Of a stretch of DNA of 64,000 nt, positions 50,116-61,384 are shown in pieces. The stretch is from Hymenoscyphus infarciens (taxonomy: Eukaryota; Ascomycota; Leotiomycetes; Helotiales; Helotiaceae): assembly GCA_001414345.1 (NCBI GenBank), contig LLCB01000041.1:248001-312000 (forward strand), given 5' to 3'. How positions within the stretch are numbered: the stretch's first letter is position 1; every line of letters starts with the position of its first letter. The position numbers were made by a program, and so were the translations under genes. The notes under the pieces were generated by a model. It was given only the letters and a program-made list of their open reading frames with translations, did not search any database and was not told where the DNA came from.

Positions 50116-52160
50116 TCTTTCTACTTCTATCTTATAGAATTCTTTCTAATATAGCTAATTACTACTATAAATAGATATATTATACTACTTATACTAGCTC
50201 TACGCGCCGCGTACTTAAGAGGCCTTCTTTTTAAGAACTTTTTTAGTAGCTTTTAAGTAGGTCTAAAAGTAGGCTCTTTTAGTAGACTTTTTTATAAGAG
50301 AAATAGGCGTTGCTCTAATAACACCTAACCTCCTACTCTACCTAGTAGCTATATTATAAGTCTAGATATTATATAATAAGATAAAAAAGACTTTTTAGGT
50401 ATATTTACTACTATTTAATATATAGTAGCTAACCTCTTATATCTAATAATATTATTAAGCTTTATAACTATTCTATAAGTTAGATATCGCTAATTCTTAG
50501 ATTTTATTTTATACTATAACTCTTTTAAGATAGTAATAAAGTCCTCTTAAGTAGTAGAAGTATACTTTAACTTAGTAATCTCGTTCTTTATCTACTTTTA
50601 TACCTTTTTAATAGAGTTAAGGTTAAGAGATAAGAGGAGCTAGTTAAAACCTAAGACTTCTCTCTTAAGTCTTAGTAAGTGAGTAAAACCCTTATAAACG
50701 TTAGAAATATTCTTTATAAACCTCTACTATCTCTTATTCTTATTATTTAAGGTGTTTTAGAATAGAAATACTATAGAGTTAAGAACCTACTCTAAGTAGG
50801 CCTAGCTATAAATCCTCTTCTTTTCTTCTCTTTTCTCTAAAAAGATAAGAGGAGACTTATAGTTCTAACTAATTGCTCTTTATACTATTATACTCGTTCT
50901 TCTACTCTTATATACTAACTATATATATGTTTAGTAGTTTATCTTCTCTAGCCTCCTTATTACTTAAATCTAACCTCTCTTCTCTATCTTAAAAGTAGCC
51001 TCGTTACTCTAAATAACTCGCTTCTATATAACTATCGACTACTTCTTATATTTAAGTATAAAGGTAAGACGTTTTATAGCCTACTTCTTATTAATAAATA
51101 GCCTTCTATAAGTAATATAGCGGCGATAACTATATAACTATAAGGTTCTCTAGCTCGTAGAGATAGAGACATTATAAAGTTCTCTCTAAAAGGTATACTA
51201 TATCTCTATCTAGCTCTATCTTCGGTTATTCTAAGAAGCGTCTACCTACTTAATAATATAAAGGATAAGAGACTTCTTTATTTTACTACTCTTAGTAGAA
51301 ACTCTTTTATACTTCCTCTTTAAAGAAGGAGTATATATAATCTTATAAGTATTAGACCGCTCTACTCTAGTTTTCTTAATAATCTTCTTATAAGTCTTCC
51401 TCTAATAATAAAGGTATTTAATAAGCTATCTATTAAGTGTTTTCTACTTATAGTTTAGAATATGTTTTTTAGTACTAAGAGAGGCGTATCTCTCTTTTAT
51501 AATATAAAATAATAGATAAAAAAGTTATAGAAATAAAAGTAGTAGAGTAGAGCTTTAAGTATATTATATAATTAGAGTAAAACCCTATTATAGAGCTAGT
51601 GTTTTAGAAGAAAAGTCTACTCTAACGTTAGATATTACTAGAGCAACGCTCGTTTCTCTTACTAGAAGTAGTATTAGCCTTACGCTATTCTAGAGAAGGT
51701 ATATTAATTAAAAAGAAGAATAAAAGAGTATAAAAGTAGTAGTAGAAGTAGTAGAAGTAGTAGGAGTAGGTAGAGGAAACTTAGCTATATTATAAATAGG
51801 CTAACTTACGCTGAAATAATCATTTTTTAGTAGAGCTTTTTAAAAATAAGATTATAGGTAAATCATTGTTGAATTTCTACATCGTTATATACTTTAGTAG
51901 AGTTTAAAGAATAAGATAATGATTTAAATATTTAGTCGCGTTAGTGCTAGAAATATTAAGGTTAGAACCGCGTTCTACTAAATCACGTAGAGTGTAAGAA
52001 TAACTGAAGAGATATACTAAAAGTATATATATAAATAAATATCTAATTAATTAATATATAAGACTTTTTAGTCTTTCTAGTTACGTTTCTTAGCTACTAT
52101 AAAGGCTGCTAAAGCGGACAAAGCTAAAAAGTAGAGACGTGGTTATACCAGGCGAGTCAT

Positions 52161-52891
52161 ATAGCTCTTAGAGGCTCGGGTTCGGTTAAATCCGCATGCC
52201 TGTGGTAGAGGAACGCTCAAACTTCCATGTGATCCAATGAAGGGAATCTTGCTAGGAAACCTACATTTGGGGTGGTACGCTTTGCTAGTACAAGTTTCGG
52301 TTGTAACCATCTCATGAGATCATCATCCCCAAAATGGTTAGAGTGATAGTACAAAAGGCGTCTTCCTATTTTACATCACGTCAAGAGGGACACATCAATC
52401 TGGAAATTCTGTAATTTTGAATTACCCTCGGACATCAACAACAAAAGTTTCTTTGACCCATGATCAAAATTTGGGTAGGAAAAAAAATCAAAACGCCCCC
52501 CCCCCAAAACACCATATCTCCAAAGCCAGCGAAAACTGTGCTGATTTCTCAATACTCCCTACAATGCAGCCATGCCGCGCATCGGAAAGATAACAAATCC
52601 AAACGCCATCTCAAACTCAGACATTAATACCAACAAGGGGCAATTATGCTCCCTGCAATGCAGTCTTTTTATCCATAGGGGCAATATCCAAATCAAAACG
52701 CTTTCACGTCCCCAGGGTTCGTTACTGGGGATAACGGCACTCCATGGAATGCGGCTTTTCTGTCTGTCAAGGCTATCCAGAGCAAAACGCCATCCCAAAA
52801 TTCATCTCTTCAAACGTCAACGCTGGCAAAAAACCACGATCGTAAATCGACAGCATGAGACGTACAGCTTCTGTTGTCTTGGCTGCAACAT
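52161..52891. other. Gene-free region with weak internal repeats
   Basis: No gene is supported. CAAAACGCC-like units recur near 52,490, 52,597, 52,692 and 52,783 with related flanks (CCCTACAATGCAG, CCCTGCAATGCAG). The right part is the 3' region of the minus-strand gene that ends at 52,892. Confidence 0.4.
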
Positions 52892-55240
52892 TCAGGCCTT
52901 CACTCCGTACTTGACGTCCTTCAGCGAGTACAACTCCTCCTTGACCTCCTGGATCCTGGCTGTAATCTTTTTCAAATCTTCTTCATGGCGTTTGTGATTC
53001 CTTCTTTGCATCGAAGGATCAAGATTAGAGTAAGAATCAAATAACGCATTATGTTCCTTCACCAAAGATACAAGAGTGGATTTCGCGTTATTCCGAAGTC
53101 TTTGTAAAGCATCGAAGGGAGGCTCCGAAGGTCGGACTGTCGCTTCTTCTTCGTAGCTATTCTTTATATCGTCAAGAATGAACGCAGACCCTGTGATTTC
53201 GACATCTTCTGTCACGTCGGCCTTTCCGTTTCCAGTTTCAGGTGGTTGGGGAATGTTCATTCTGCCACTAACTGTAGGTTGGTCACTGAAGTCGCCCATC
53301 GATAATCCAGACATCTGCGTAGTGTGGCGGGTTATATTGCGCGTAACATTGGTGTGATGAGTGACGTCCGTGTGCCGAGAGACATTGTTTTGACGAGAGG
53401 TCGAGATATTGGTGTGATGAGTGACATCTCTCTGTCGAGAAGGTGGTTCTAAATGAGCCTTTTGAACATTCGCATTCTGTTGTTTAACATTCGTCGACAC
53501 ATCAAAGTTGTCACTTGGGTCTTCAACCACAATAGCTGGGGCCTTGTCGACTGCAGATGTCTTTGCCTTGATCTCCTGAAGAGCTTGTTGAAGTTCCTGA
53601 TTTGATCCCTTGGCGCTATTGTGATTTTGCGCATTGTCGCTTTTTTGACGAAGCTCCTCATTTTCCTCCTTAATCCTATTGAGTTTCTGCACGAGGTCGC
53701 TGTTTTGACGACGCAGAATAGTGGATTGTTGATGATACTGTTCGATTTCAGAAATGTATTGGCTCTCCTTCTGAACAAGGTCGCTATTCTGGCGGTTCAA
53801 GCTCTTGTTGTCTTGTGTCGCTTGTTGGTATTGTTGCTCGATTTGGGCCATATACTGATTCTCCTTTTCAAGTGAAGCTACGTGTTTCATGGTCATTGTC
53901 AACTCTCGTTCAAGATTTACATTGAGTGCTTGGATTGAGGCTGCATTTTGTTCCGATTCCCTTTGCTTCTTCTCCAGAAGTTCTTTTGATTCCTTCATCT
54001 GAGCTAGTTGACTTTGTAGAAGGTCAATCTGCTGTTGTTGGGTTTTGATTTGACTTTCATATGTCTCATTCTGCGACTCGGAACGAAATATCCTCTTCTT
54101 CAGGGCGTCGATTAATTGGTAAATATCCTCTTCGTCGTCTGGTACAATAATTGAGTCGACCGGGCCATAGTTTGCATTGTATAAGGAAGCCTTTAACGCA
54201 TGTCGATCATGTGCTTTGCCGGCCTGAGAAAAGTTTGGAAGGCCGTTAGTGAGGGTAGTTCCGGAACCATCAGAGTTCTCGCCTGGGACACCTGGAAAGA
54301 AGAATGATTGGCTTGTAGGATTCGTTGCAGTAGTAGCTGCTGTGGTGGTTGCGGAAACGGCACGAGTGTTTGTAGCTGTTGTGGTTTGAGTATTGGAGAG
54401 GGATCGTCTTCTTGATGGGTCTGTCGCAGGGCACGGGGTTGGGGGCTCGTCGAAATGGCTTTTGGAGAGTAAAGTGCCTGGGGTAGGGTGTTGATCAAAT
54501 CGATGTCTTTTTGATGAGACATTGGGAGCACGACGGTTGGTCTGGCCAGCGACGTTGTATTTGGCGGGAAAGGCAGCATTCGGTTGCTTTGCAGAAGCAC
54601 CCATGAATGAAATATCGGAAGTCTCAGTGGTTTGGACGACAGGCAGATTTTGTTTTCCAAACAAAGCAGTGTTTGAAGACCTTCTTGCAGAAAGGCCCAT
54701 GACCGAATTCTCGGAATCCTCTGTGACTTGTGGTTGCAGATTTGCGAGTCTGCTGGCGTTGGATATATATGGGGAAGGGTGTTTTGGTGAACGTATTTGG
54801 TTGCGTAGATTCTCAACAATATCAACCTTATGGACGATCGAAGACTTGCGGTTTTCTTGTTGAGTAAAGTGTTTTACTGGGGGCGCTGCTCGAGAGGCTT
54901 CGATGGAGAGACTTTGGCTGTTTTCTGCGTCAGAGAACTCGGGGAAAGCCTTGCCAATCTGCGAAGTATTGATATCCCATGTATGCTGGGGAGATACCCG
55001 TTTGAAGCGATCGTATTTGCTTGCAGTCTCACGGAGTGCGGGTAGCTTCTTTGCGAGACCCGCGCTGACTGGTAGTGTTGACATCTCGGCATCGTCCCGT
55101 CGGGGATCGAAATTGGTGGACCTAGTCGTGTCTGTACTGACTGTACCATGGTTGGAGCCGGTCGAGGAAGCAGGAGAGTGGAAGGAGTAAGGGCGATTCT
55201 TTTCGCGACCTATTCGGGCACCAGACCCTCGTTCTGCCAT
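52892..55240 (-). CDS. Spindle-pole-body coiled-coil protein, PPC89/Cep57-like
   Basis: An intron-free frame of 782 residues from the ATG at 55,240 (A at -3). A short conserved N-terminal motif (YDRFKRVSPQHTWDIN) lies near residue 64. A long Ser/Thr-rich disordered region follows to about 355. A coiled coil from about 360 to 540 is rich in Gln, Glu and Lys (QLIDALKKRIFRSESQNETY onward). A His/Thr repeat region (VTHHTN copies) lies at about 600-640. The C-terminal domain (about 707-782, with LVKEHNALFDSYSNLDPSM and ending EELYSLKDVKYG) resembles the microtubule-binding domain of Cep57 and PPC89. Expected role: scaffold at the spindle pole body or septal organising centre. The frame is open to 55,453 but no ATG lies there before 55,258; a leader intron around 55,255-55,325 is possible. 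It is divergent to the prefoldin gene. Confidence 0.75.
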   Translation of the reverse strand: MAERGSGARIGREKNRPYSFHSPASSTGSNHGTVSTDTTRSTNFDPRRDDAEMSTLPVSAGLAKKLPALRETASKYDRFKRVSPQHTWDINTSQIGKAFPEFSDAENSQSLSIEASRAAPPVKHFTQQENRKSSIVHKVDIVENLRNQIRSPKHPSPYISNASRLANLQPQVTEDSENSVMGLSARRSSNTALFGKQNLPVVQTTETSDISFMGASAKQPNAAFPAKYNVAGQTNRRAPNVSSKRHRFDQHPTPGTLLSKSHFDEPPTPCPATDPSRRRSLSNTQTTTATNTRAVSATTTAATTATNPTSQSFFFPGVPGENSDGSGTTLTNGLPNFSQAGKAHDRHALKASLYNANYGPVDSIIVPDDEEDIYQLIDALKKRIFRSESQNETYESQIKTQQQQIDLLQSQLAQMKESKELLEKKQRESEQNAASIQALNVNLERELTMTMKHVASLEKENQYMAQIEQQYQQATQDNKSLNRQNSDLVQKESQYISEIEQYHQQSTILRRQNSDLVQKLNRIKEENEELRQKSDNAQNHNSAKGSNQELQQALQEIKAKTSAVDKAPAIVVEDPSDNFDVSTNVKQQNANVQKAHLEPPSRQRDVTHHTNISTSRQNNVSRHTDVTHHTNVTRNITRHTTQMSGLSMGDFSDQPTVSGRMNIPQPPETGNGKADVTEDVEITGSAFILDDIKNSYEEEATVRPSEPPFDALQRLRNNAKSTLVSLVKEHNALFDSYSNLDPSMQRRNHKRHEEDLKKITARIQEVKEELYSLKDVKYGVKA

Positions 55241-55997
55241 TTCTAATATTGCGACTATCATTGAAGTTAGTGATCCCCCCGAGTAGACAGCAGATTGCGC
55301 TCGCGAAGAACAAGTATTTACGAACCTTGGTGTTGGATGCAATTGTCGAGTCGATATTTTGTCTGAGAGATGTTGGTGGTGGTGGTGAGGCCAGCCAAGG
55401 TGGTGGGGGTTTGGTTGTTTACTTTTGATGTCGCCAGCCGAAAAGCTGTGCAATGTAATTGTATGGGGTGATATTCGTTGCTCGGTTTGGATCTCGCTAT
55501 GTAATTTAATGGTGTTTTGCGATGCAATTGAATATGTTGTGAATTGGACGTTGCGACCTGCGGGAGAGGTGCTCTAGCTGGTGGAGAGAGGGAAAGATGG
55601 ATGGCCGGGGGAAAGATTTGTTGATTTTGGACGCGACCAAAATAAGGTTCTGTCGCGTCAAGGCTCAACACCCACTAGTCACATATTCTTTAAAGCAGCA
55701 GTAAATAGTTTTCGTTAGTTTTAATTTTTTGGTCACTTTAGAATAATACCCTACACCTCCAAAATGTTCACCCAGATCTTTAGGATAGTTATTTTATAAC
55801 TTGTTGTAGAGCACCCAGGTTAGTATTTCGGGTATATACAACAAGAGCACCAAACACCTATTCACTGCTGCTTTTGTTATGGAAACACCAGCCACTTCAC
55901 CCCTTGCTTGGGCAGCATTTTCTGGTCACCGTACTATTTTGGCTCCTACAATTAATTTTTGTCCTCGAGTCCATCTCCATACACAACAACCACCACC
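55241..55997. promoter_or_regulatory. Shared divergent promoter region
   Basis: About 760 bp separate the starts of two divergently transcribed genes. It carries leader-like sequence on both sides and no reading frame of its own. Individual factor sites cannot be assigned. Confidence 0.5.
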
Positions 55998-57728
55998 ATG
56001 GCGCAAGCTATCAAGGACAGTTTTCTCGACCTGGAACGTCATCGCAAACGACTAGAAGATAATATCGATCAACTGCGCAAGTCCCTACGCCACTGGCAGA
56101 TCTGGGAAGCCGAGTACGAGGCCCTGAAAGAAGATATCTTAGCCGTCGACCCTGCGCCGGATAGCAACCAGTTGCTAGAAATTGCTCGCAATTATGAGGG
56201 TGAGCTGGTCAATGAGAAAGAAGTAGCTGAGCTTTTGGGCAGTGCCAATGCAACCCCGCGAACATCGGCGCAAATCATCAACCTCCTCGACAGACGCCTG
56301 GATTATGTCGAGCAGAATTGCCTCACCATTAAAAAGCAGCTTGAGACGGCAGAGCAGAAGCTCACAACAGCTACCATCATCAGCACACCAGATGTGAGGA
56401 ACGAGGAGGGCCTGCCATTGACCGAGATCGTCGAGGAGCTCGATGAGGAGGGAAATGTCATCTCGAGTCACACATCCACACCCGGTAGCTCGAAGTCGCA
56501 GCTCCTCGAGGCATTGAAGAAAGCCGGAGTGGAGGATATACCAGAGGGATCGCCATCGTCGCCGAAGCCGGAAAGCGCAAAGGTTGAGCGAGAAACCAAA
56601 GCTGCGCTAGATTCAAAGGCTGTGCAAGAACCAAAGGCTGTAGACCCTCCCAAGGCAGCGAAACCTGCGAAGAAAGGTGTAAAATTTGCGCCTGATACGA
56701 AAACAGGCCCCGAGCAAGAGAAGTCACAAACAGCGAAGCGAATAGCGCAGATTATGAGCATTGCTAAGCAACAGCAAGGAAAACCATCCGAAGCCCCAAT
56801 AATTCCTACCAATGAAACCCCCGAGGATGCAGCTCTTCGACAAGAAATGATACAATACAGTCTATCCGAAGTTGGAGCTGTAGTCGCAGAGTTGGACCTC
56901 GAGGAAGGTAGTGATTGGAGCGAAGATGATTACGATGATGAGATTGACGAGACCGACGATGAAGACGAATATGGACGTTCTACTGGTCGAGTGGTCAGTG
57001 ATGAATTGAGACAGCAAATGATCGAATTGGAAGCCAAACTTGGGGTTAGAGTCACGGAGAAGTTGAACCACAGAGCCAGCGATGTGAAATATGTGAAGGA
57101 AGGCATCGGACGTGTCACTATTAATGGGAATAGTGCTGAGTCGAATACCAATACCGATCAACCAGCCACTAGCAAGGGCAGTTCCACGAAGAAAGCTGTT
57201 CGATTCTCCGAGGATATTGATATCAATTCAGATCCATCACCACCTCCAACTCTACAGCCCAAAAAGACGGCTCCTGTGGGCAACGTCGTGGAGCGTAACC
57301 CCTCGTCACAAGCTGCTCCGCCAACTAAGCCCAAAAAGACCTCTCGATTTGCCCAAGAGCGAGCAGCCCGAGAGGCCGCCGCCATGTCCCCATCGCAACA
57401 ATTCCCAATCTTAAACCAAGAAGAGCCCACCGAACATCCAATTCGCACCGTCCCAACCGGTCCCGAGGGGAAAATACTAGCCCCCTCAATCATCGAACAC
57501 GATACTCCCCTCGATGCCTCAGCTACAGAACCAGATGAGTGGGATCCCAAACTTCTCCACCAAGAGGTAGCTACGGAATACCATAAAATGCGGAATCGGA
57601 TGATTCAACGCCAGGGCGGGTTTGGAAAAGAGGAAGAGAGTGAGATTGTACCGTTTACTGAGGAGGAGGGCGGACCGAAGAAGATGAGTAGGTTTAAGGC
57701 TGCGAGATTAGCTAGTGCTGGTAGATAG
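55998..57728 (+). CDS. URI/Bud27-like unconventional prefoldin
   Basis: An intron-free frame of 576 residues. The ATG at 55,998 lies in a strong context (CACCACCATGG). The N-terminal ~130 residues form the prefoldin-type pair of helices around a beta hairpin (LEDNIDQLRKSLRHWQIWEA, then LLDRRLDYVEQN). The middle is acidic and disordered (DWSEDDYDDEIDETDDEDEY at about 310-330). KKAVRFSED- and KKGVKFAPD-type motifs are scattered through it. The last ~90 residues (about 485-576, with APSIIEHD, EWDPKLLHQEVATEYHKMR and MSRFKAARLASAG) match the conserved C-terminal region of fungal Bud27/URI proteins (DUF3835). Family role: RNA polymerase assembly and translation-linked TOR signalling through binding the RPB5 subunit. 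No break is seen. Confidence 0.85.
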   Translation: MAQAIKDSFLDLERHRKRLEDNIDQLRKSLRHWQIWEAEYEALKEDILAVDPAPDSNQLLEIARNYEGELVNEKEVAELLGSANATPRTSAQIINLLDRRLDYVEQNCLTIKKQLETAEQKLTTATIISTPDVRNEEGLPLTEIVEELDEEGNVISSHTSTPGSSKSQLLEALKKAGVEDIPEGSPSSPKPESAKVERETKAALDSKAVQEPKAVDPPKAAKPAKKGVKFAPDTKTGPEQEKSQTAKRIAQIMSIAKQQQGKPSEAPIIPTNETPEDAALRQEMIQYSLSEVGAVVAELDLEEGSDWSEDDYDDEIDETDDEDEYGRSTGRVVSDELRQQMIELEAKLGVRVTEKLNHRASDVKYVKEGIGRVTINGNSAESNTNTDQPATSKGSSTKKAVRFSEDIDINSDPSPPPTLQPKKTAPVGNVVERNPSSQAAPPTKPKKTSRFAQERAAREAAAMSPSQQFPILNQEEPTEHPIRTVPTGPEGKILAPSIIEHDTPLDASATEPDEWDPKLLHQEVATEYHKMRNRMIQRQGGFGKEEESEIVPFTEEEGGPKKMSRFKAARLASAGR

Positions 57729-60700
57729 TACTTTTTGCATCCTTCTCCTTTCTAGCGAATTGAAGTTGAATTTTTTTTTTGTGGTGGCGTGTGAATGGTC
57801 TCATTGAGACCTTACGTTTCTCTCTCTTTTTTATCGCCTCTGCAAGTTGTCCTTTCGTTTGTTGTGTTTTCTTTTCTTTCCTTACCTCCCCCCCCCCCAC
57901 CGCCCCCTCTCTGTTCGACCTCGAAGGCTTCTATCTTACCCCCTCATCCTCCCATCCTCCCATCCCACCCCAAAACATGAAAACCAAGGAATGCACAAAA
58001 TACTCGTCTCTTTCTCCCTTGGGGGATAGAGATGGGGTATAATTATGAGGTAGTGAAGTTCGATACTACTCTCATATTATCACATATGCATTCCGAGATT
58101 GAGCATTAGGGCCCTCTGACCTCGCGATATCATCTTTACAGATGCAATTAAATTTGTTCAGTAATCTCGGGGATTCGTTTCACCCTTCACATTTGATTTT
58201 TGGAGGCTGGAGAGGGGTTGGGGAGGGGAAAGGATAGGTGGGATTGGAATTTTTATTTGAAGGGTGGGTGTATGTATGTGTGGGATTGAGAGGGGGTTAT
58301 GTTTGTATTGGGAGCTGGCGGTATTTTCTTCGTAGATGGTTAAAGGAGAAATACACCCAGACCTAAGAAACAAGAAATAGCAATGTGCAAGGAGAGCTAA
58401 GTCGATTGAACATATAAAACGCGACGCTGCTATTCGTAGGTTACCTGTAAAAAGCTTGTGCAGTTCCATCAATTATTGCAACATATTCGTTCGCGATTTT
58501 ATTGGTGGAAGAAAGGAGAGGGAGGATAGGGGTATTTAGCCAGCCAACCATCATGGTGAAGTAAGAGCTGAAAAGAGTGATGTGCATACGGGTGCATATT
58601 TTGTTGCATTTCGCTTTGGAGGTTGTGGTAGGCTACCCAGTAATTGTCTATGAGAATTTTGGAATCGAGTTTGTGGTTGGATACAATGTCATACTTGTTT
58701 CAGTACGACCTTTTTGCTTATTTCCTCTGTTTCTCTCTTTGATCTCGCTCGGATTATTTCTGTGATTGATGCGGGATTCCTGGTGGAGGTAGTGCGGTGT
58801 TCGTAGGTTGAAGGCTCGAGGAAACAGCGCTGCCCCGAGGGGGTTTCACAAACAGTCAACACCTGGTAAATTTCGAGGTAACGTAGTAAAACCCATAATC
58901 TCCCAACTCGTAGTTTTCGTATAGAGTGAGTCAATATCACGAAATTGCTACCCTCGTTGCGTCGTCCTTCTTCCTTCCGATGCAACCTGGTCCTGAATCC
59001 TCCCGTTTTGTTGAACATGCTCGTATTTCATGCAAACGAATTTCAATGTGAAATGTAGTTCTTCTATTTTGAGCTCGTGTGTTTTGCTCGTTGGCATGAG
59101 GCTGGTTGTGTAGGTGTGTATCGTTTTAATGGAAACTGAGACTGGACAGACCAGACCGTAAATTGTACGAAGCATAATGTATTACGGTTGAATGAATACT
59201 AGTAACCATGCTGCTTTGATGAATCAAATGAACACCAGGCGAGTTGCGTCAATTCATATCAAGGTGTAAGGCACGGAACGAGGAGCTTTGGTATGACGTG
59301 AAGAAGGGGACTTGCTTACGATAGTAGACACGTAATATTTCTTGTTGGTATTGTAACCAGGGGATGCCTCACGAGGTGTTCACTCGTGGGAAATTATAAA
59401 CTGTATGGCGGAGAATTTGGTGCTCGGTTATGTTGTAGAGCGAATGGCAAATTAATTACACGTTTCGTCCAATGTTCAGCTCCCTGAAGCTATTGTCTGA
59501 GAAGAAAAGGAAAATTATATTTTCTGACCAAGTTTAGGAGAATGACATGGCCGAATATTGGTTGGCCTGTAATCTGTTCGCCTTATCTGATTATTCTGAT
59601 TATTCTAAAGATTTAGTGTAATTTTCTTGAAGACTGGGTCTAGTTTATGTAAGTCCGAGAAAAATTCATAAAAAAAACTATATTGAACTAAAAGAATCGG
59701 CTCTCAGAAACGCATGAAGGAATTCGCGATAAACAACATTTCAACTCAGATGATCGTTCGAATCCTGATACTCATCGTAATTTGGATCACTTATCCTTAA
59801 CCAAAGAAGAAAACAATAGGCCTTGTGCTCTATCGTCACAACACCAAGACGCATTTCTCCCAAACTACACGGCTATTTTTGTGAAGAAGTGAAGTATCAC
59901 AGGCTTCGGTAGTTTGTCTCTGACTTGAGGAGAGAATAGGGATTCTGTGTCCAATCAATGGCACTCTTAAAATGTGGTCACTCAGCCTTGGATGGTAGTT
60001 AAATTTGAAAGGTGGCAGGCTAGAGTTGAGGTTCTTTATCATCACTTTCAAATTTACCTAAAATGCTTCCTACTTGCTTCCGTCCCTTGATCTCCTAAAA
60101 TCTCGTGTCCAAATGTGAACTACAACGGATTGGAGAAGTTCTAGTCTAGTTTCCTTTTGCGCCCATGATGCTAGTTTGAGTGGCCCTTGGTTGACGCTAA
60201 GAGAGCAGTGCAGGTTACATGCAATATCGGAATCTGTTCGACGTCTCGCGGACGTGGCAGAAGGAAATATGTCACGTGATCGTTTGGTTTAAGTGAGACT
60301 TGGAGAAGACCACAACTTATAGAACTATCAAATAGACACTCCATGTTTTCAGTTATCTAAGCTTGATATGGATCAGATGAACTACAAATACTTTAAAATT
60401 GGAATTAAGAATTAAGTTAAAAGGAGAAGGTTATTGTTTAATATATAACCACATTGAAATAGTACTCTAGAAGAAGTAGAGTAAGCAAAATATACCAAAC
60501 ATCTTACGTGACAATTCTTTTCGGACAGTTAGGCATCTTGTTTAGCTATCTCAAAACTTTAATATGAGTTTCTCAACAACTATGGACGCGACGAGAAGAG
60601 GGATTAGGAAAGCTATCATCAGTCTCGAATTTGAAGGCAGGTGTACCACCCTATGACGAAAATGATGATATATGGAGTGTAGAATGAATGACGACATCTT

Positions 60701-61384
60701 ATTATTTATCTGTTGGACGCACATCCAATTCTTGATGTATCTACAAAAAAATAAAAAAATCGTCAAGAAGGGGGTTCTTCTGATGCTTCATTCGATTTCT
60801 CGTTTGATAAGTCTTTCACATAAGATAATTATCTAAAATAACTGGACATTGATAATTTCTTTTTGAACCTTAGCCGAAAGAACTTCCAAGTCCGAACAAT
60901 TATCCAAAACGATGTCAAAAAAGTATCAAGAAGTGAATAGACTTCGGACCATTCGCTTCTCAACACACACCTCACAAGTTCACATTTCACAATCAAGACA
61001 ACGAAACGATAAATATACCAATGTACAACATCCATTGGAATTCCCCCTCATCAAGATATCTAATCTTTGTAGCTATCCTATGTACCAAAACCCCCCTTTT
61101 CACTGAAAAATCCCAAACTCCGTCGCAATGATTTCCTCAAGGAGATGATGAATGAGATACAATCCCATCATCTCACTCTCGATTCCACCGAGACCCAGTC
61201 CAAACGAGCCGGACCTGCCTAAAAAACAAAGACAAAAGCACACCAAGCCATATCCATCACCCCTATACAAAGTGTTTTGTCGTTTTGAAGAATGTAAATG
61301 TTGGTAACAAGAAAAGAAGAATAAGAACAAGAAATGAGGTGGTACAGAAAAAATGGAATTCATAAAGCAGCTAGGAGACTACGT
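57729..61384. other. 3.6-kb region without a supported gene
   Basis: No frame with motifs. It contains the 3' regions of the two flanking convergent genes, a pyrimidine-rich stretch at 57,830-57,970, and CTATTCGTAGGTTACCT at 58,430-58,446, an inverted version of the motif near 6,700. The rest shows nothing I can name. Confidence 0.4.

Larger units (their letters stand above)
41870..52012 (-). mobile_element. Tc1/mariner transposon, RIP-mutated, split by a Gypsy element
   Basis: The ends are TCTCTTCAGTTATTCTTA (left) and its inverted copy (right), each flanked by TA (41,868-41,869 and 52,013-52,014). Without the 8.08-kb Gypsy insertion and its duplicated 5 bp, the element is about 2.06 kb, a usual size. 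On the minus strand, transposase remnants read AIKRL and SNEATF (from a DE-type SDEA motif) near 51,090-50,990. SLNLNSIKKV, from the SPDLNPIE motif, lies near 50,620. Trp and Gln codons have become stops. It is inactive. Confidence 0.85.
35455..52160. mobile_element. Nested transposon block bounded by degenerate inverted repeats
   Basis: The left edge reads ATGACTCGCCT and the right edge, on the reverse strand, reads the same. Further in, both share CTTTTTAGCTTTGT and AGAAACGT, so the inverted repeats are about 110 bases with gaps. Nearly all the interior is AT-rich with TAG/TAA replacing expected CAG/TGG codons, as RIP causes. Subtracting the elements nested inside leaves well under 1 kb for the outer element, which fits a MITE-sized carrier. 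A target duplication is not clear. Confidence 0.55.

Noticed and set aside
35455..52160. Giant cargo-carrying element (Starship type)
   Set aside because: No tyrosine-recombinase captain gene or cargo genes are present, and the block resolves into ordinary nested transposons.
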